Source of the DNA: Pterois miles
Taxonomy: Eukaryota > Chordata > Actinopteri > Perciformes > Scorpaenidae
DNA: 64,000 bases
Assembly: GCA_947000775.1 (NCBI GenBank)
Contig: CAMQGK010000008.1
Coordinates: forward strand, 2,516,501 to 2,580,500
Direction: 5' to 3'
The number at the start of each line of letters is the position of its first letter. Position 1 is the stretch's first letter. Below, piece by piece: positions 61,716 through 64,000 of this stretch. The position numbers and the translations under genes are program-made. Below the pieces are notes generated by a model. It saw nothing but the letters and a program-made list of their open reading frames with translations. It was not told where the DNA came from and made no database searches.

Positions 61716-61721
61716 AGAGAC
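61648..61721 (-). tRNA. tRNA-Asn (anticodon GTT), copy 2
   Basis: Identical to copy 1, on the opposite strand. The terminator on the minus strand is a long T run (plus-strand A run 61627-61640). Confidence 0.97.
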
Positions 61722-61791
61722 TGATGACCCTGTGGTTGAAAGATTTGGGTTATGTATTAGTAATATGAGAAGTAGTTGAGGTCCAGCCTTT

Positions 61792-61820
61792 ATCAGAATC
61801 AGGTTTATTGCCAAGTGCGT
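61792..61820. mobile_element. Short LINE-type 3' fragment
   Basis: ATCAGAATCAGGTTTATTGCC is a phrase often found at 3' ends of fish LINE/SINE copies. Too short to classify. Confidence 0.3.
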
Positions 61821-61909
61821 ATTCACATATTGAAGGACTGGTTTCACAGATTAAGCACCCACATAGCTTTCACCAGAGAGAGCATCAGCAGCAAGCAGGA
61901 TGATATCTC

Positions 61910-61946
61910 CAGTGGAAAACGCTAACCTATTGCATCACAGAGAAAA
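61910..61946 (-). pseudogene. tRNA-Asn relic 1 (5' part only)
   Basis: 61921-61944 matches the 5' end of tRNA-Asn at 20 of 24 positions. It shares the D-loop change (CTATTGC in plus sense) with the variant gene at 63821-63894. The 3' half of the tRNA is missing. The flank (GTGGATCCGTGCTTT) parallels the flank of the 63821 gene (CTGGATCCATGCTTT). Confidence 0.7.
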
Positions 61947-62017
61947 CTGATTTTGAGGGGGCATCCGTCCCACCCAATTTAATTTGTATTTGAGTGGATC
62001 CGTGCTTTTTTGACTAG

Positions 62018-63103
62018 ATAGATAGATAGATAGATAGATAGATACTTTATTTATCCCAAGTTGGGAAATTGTGGTGTTACAGCAGCAGGTTATCAGCACA
62101 ATAAACATGAGAGAATATACACATCTATGTACACATAAAAAAAGAGAATCTACACATCTGTACTAAGTGTGAAGTATATACAGAGAATCTTGTTATAACC
62201 TAATCTAATTCTAAGAAATGTAAACATTATACACTATAGTAATAATAAAATAATAAAATTAAATAATGATATGATATAATGAAATAGTATATAATGTAAT
62301 GTTGTATAGCATAACATGATATGTATGTATGATATATATAATATAATATAAGTAGAAATAGATATATAGAGATGTGGTATAATAATATAATACAATATAC
62401 ACAACAATACTCAATATAACTTAATGTAATACTGTATAATGCTATATAATACACCTGACCAACACTTAGCTGGGGGTCTATTACTCACACTAAATATAAA
62501 AAAATATAGAAGAACTAAAGAATAACACTCTCTATATACAGTCAGTAGTGCAGATGTTAATGTTAAATTGTGCAATGTTAGATGTCAGGGGGAGCAGGGA
62601 GCTCTCTGCCAGCCAGAGGTGATGTGTTGAACAGCTTGATAGCTGTTGGCAGGAAAGATTTCCTGTATCTGTCCTTGTGACAGCGGAGCTGAACCAGTCT
62701 GTTTGAGAAGCTGCTCCGCTGTCGCTCCAGTACCGGATGAAGTGGGTGGTCCAGATTGTCCAGAATAGACAACAGCTTGTTCATAGTTCTCCTTTCCACC
62801 ACAGCCTCAAAAGTGTCCAGTTTGCAGCCAATCACAGCGCCGGCCTTCCTGATCAGCTTGTTCAGTCTGTTGGCAGAGTACAGGGCGCTGGCTACAACGG
62901 ACTGGTAGAAGATCTCCAGCATTCTGCTGCACACGTTGAGGGATCTGAGCTTCCTCAGGAAGTAGAGGCGGCTCATCCCCTTCTTGTACACAGCATCAGT
63001 GTTGGTCCTCCAATTCAGTCCGTTGTTGATGAAGACGCCCAAGTATTTATACTCCTCCACAATAGAAATGTCCTCCCCCAGGATCTTCAGGGGCTGTGTG
63101 GGC
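62018..63103 (-). mobile_element. 5'-truncated L2-like LINE with reverse-transcriptase C-terminal relic
   Basis: On the minus strand the element enters within a pol frame and ends after an AT-rich 3' UTR with AATTTCCCAACTTGGGATAAA and (TATC)n. TGACTAG occurs on both sides (62011-62017 and 63104-63110), a 7-bp target duplication. Truncation at the 5' end is typical of target-primed reverse transcription. Clade assignment to L2/Jockey type is from the tail and from frame phrases such as EEYKYLGVFINN. Confidence 0.85.
62578..63103 (-). pseudogene. LINE ORF2 C-terminal fragment
   Basis: An open frame of about 175 codons encodes the end of the LINE reverse transcriptase and the region after it. 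Phrases include LKILGEDISIVEEYKYLGVF, LNWRTNTDAVYKKGMSRLYF, LRKLRSLNVC, ILDNLDHPLHPVLE and the terminal SFLPTAIKLFN. The catalytic YADD box would be upstream and is absent because of 5' truncation. The first residues of the open frame beyond 63104 belong to host DNA. It is non-functional. Confidence 0.85.
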
Positions 63104-63486
63104 TGACTAGGATGATACCAGGAGAGTGCGGTGGCCCCAAGAAGCGTTGCGGTGAAGCAACACATACTTCTGAATACGGCTCCTACACAAATGAAGCTAT
63201 CTCCCTGCCAGTTAACAGTGGAAAATGCTGTTGTCGATTCATTTCGACAAGTCCTTGGAGCTCAAAACAGTCTGCAGTCCTTCAGAAACCAGCTGAAGCC
63301 AATGTGAACGGGGAGTCTTTTTTGGTCTCTCTTTATCCGTAAAGCAAGGTGATGCTCAACTGACCAGGATGACACCAGGACAGTGCGGTGGCCCCAAGAG
63401 GCGTTGCGGTGAAGCCACACATACTTCTGAATACGGCTCCTACACAAATGAAGCTATCTCCCTGCCAGGTAACAGAGGAAAATGCT
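63104..63486 (+). repeat. Direct repeat pair, about 125 bp each, spaced 256 bp
   Basis: Copy 1 (63104-63229) and copy 2 (63360-63486) share GTGCGGTGGCCCCAAGA, GCGTTGCGGTGAAGC, ACACATACTTCTGAATACGG and CTCCTACACAAATGAAGC in order, with few differences. Each ends in a tRNA-Asn-like stretch (GTTAACAG/GTAACAG then GGAAAATGCT). Confidence 0.9.
63210..63229 (-). pseudogene. tRNA-Asn relic 2 (anticodon-arm segment)
   Basis: GTTAACAG followed 8 nt later by GCT is collinear with the anticodon region of tRNA-Asn in reverse. Short and uncertain on its own; supported by the parallel position in the second repeat copy. Confidence 0.4.
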
Positions 63487-63507
63487 AACAGAGTGCGGCA
63501 CAGTGAC
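63468..63507 (-). pseudogene. tRNA-Asn relic 3
   Basis: 63484-63507 matches the 5' end of tRNA-Asn at 20 of 24. AACAG lies exactly 8 nt before GCTAAC, as in the real gene, so the match extends across the anticodon arm. The 3' half is not recognisable. Confidence 0.6.
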
Positions 63508-63820
63508 AACTGTGGCCTGATGCTGAGGGCATGTGGCTTCTATTTTCAGCCCCACCAAACTGCACATGCTACTTCCTTCGAGAACCTGGGTTTGAAGTGT
63601 CCCGTATATGTTAATAAGTTTATTTCCTTGTTATTCAGAAAAGTAAAAGGTGGCATATACAGACCTGAATAAGCAGAAGGTGCATTACTTTTATAAAAAT
63701 TGAAATCTACTTAAACAATCACACTTTGTCATTTGCTCCCAGGCTCTTGAATGTTTTCCGCCTAACATGGCTATTAGCATGTTCATTTGTGCGACGTTAC
63801 ATGGTTCTTCAAATAAAATT

Positions 63821-63827
63821 CGTCCCT

Positions 63828-63868
<41 letters not shown>

Positions 63869-63894
63869 ACGCTAACCTATTGCGCCACAGAGAC
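63821..63894 (-). tRNA. tRNA-Asn (anticodon GTT), variant copy 3
   Basis: 74 nt with the full cloverleaf. It differs from copies 1 and 2 at three positions: a D-loop C to A, a D-stem C to T (making a G-U pair) and T-loop G to A (TTCAAGC). All are compatible with folding and with the B box consensus. TTTT follows on the minus strand. Either a functional isodecoder or an early pseudogene. Confidence 0.85.
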
Positions 63895-64000
63895 GACAGC
63901 TTCTGGGGGGCGTGGCCTGCGTCTTTAGCCCCACCCAAATTTGGCTGGATCCATGCTTTGGGCTTCAGTAATGTCAGAAGTTGTTCCCTCCTACAGAAGA

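Overview
The window reads as teleost (probably percomorph) nuclear DNA. It is AT-rich and intron-dominated, full of long CA/TG, GATA and AT microsatellites, degraded fish-type DNA transposons, tRNA-derived SINEs and L2-like LINE tails. The coding sequence is vertebrate: a Vax2 homeodomain exon and a complete five-exon orthologue of human C20orf27 (ADISSP). Nothing bacterial or viral was recognised.

Layout. (1) 1-12.4 kb: the 5' part of vax2 on the minus strand. Exon 2 is at 6668-6855 and exon 1 at 11170-11404. Exon 3, which carries the WFQNRR half of the homeodomain, is not in the window and must lie beyond the left edge. (2) 12.4-21.2 kb: intergenic DNA with DNA-transposon copies, microsatellites and two candidate cis-regulatory patches near 15.0 and 18.0 kb. 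(3) 21.2-57.2 kb: adissp on the minus strand. The coding exons are at 49539-49521, 37547-37408, 29674-29536, 27076-26951 and 24250-24150, which join in phase to 174 codons. A non-coding 5' exon is proposed near 57 kb. Its introns hold a tRNA-Gly(GCC) gene on the opposite strand, SINEs, several TTAA-flanked MITEs, a pogo-type transposase relic, a Tc1-type transposase relic and an interstitial telomeric block. (4) 58.5-59.3 kb: a divergent promoter and the first exons of an unidentified plus-strand gene (start MAAKLT). (5) 59.8-64 kb: a tRNA cluster with three identical tRNA-Lys(CTT), two intact tRNA-Asn(GTT), one variant tRNA-Asn and several tRNA-Asn-derived relics. It is interrupted by an L2-like LINE fragment with a visible 7-bp target-site duplication.

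The genes are unrelated in function. vax2 encodes a ventral-eye transcription factor. adissp encodes a small protein reported as an adipose signalling factor, with a PP1-docking-like KVGF motif. The tRNA genes serve translation. The points most worth a second look are the tRNA-Asn relic array, the telomeric block inside a MITE, the NAGNAG acceptor in adissp, the nested transposons with readable target duplications, and the regulatory patches around vax2. No new biological system is demonstrated here.
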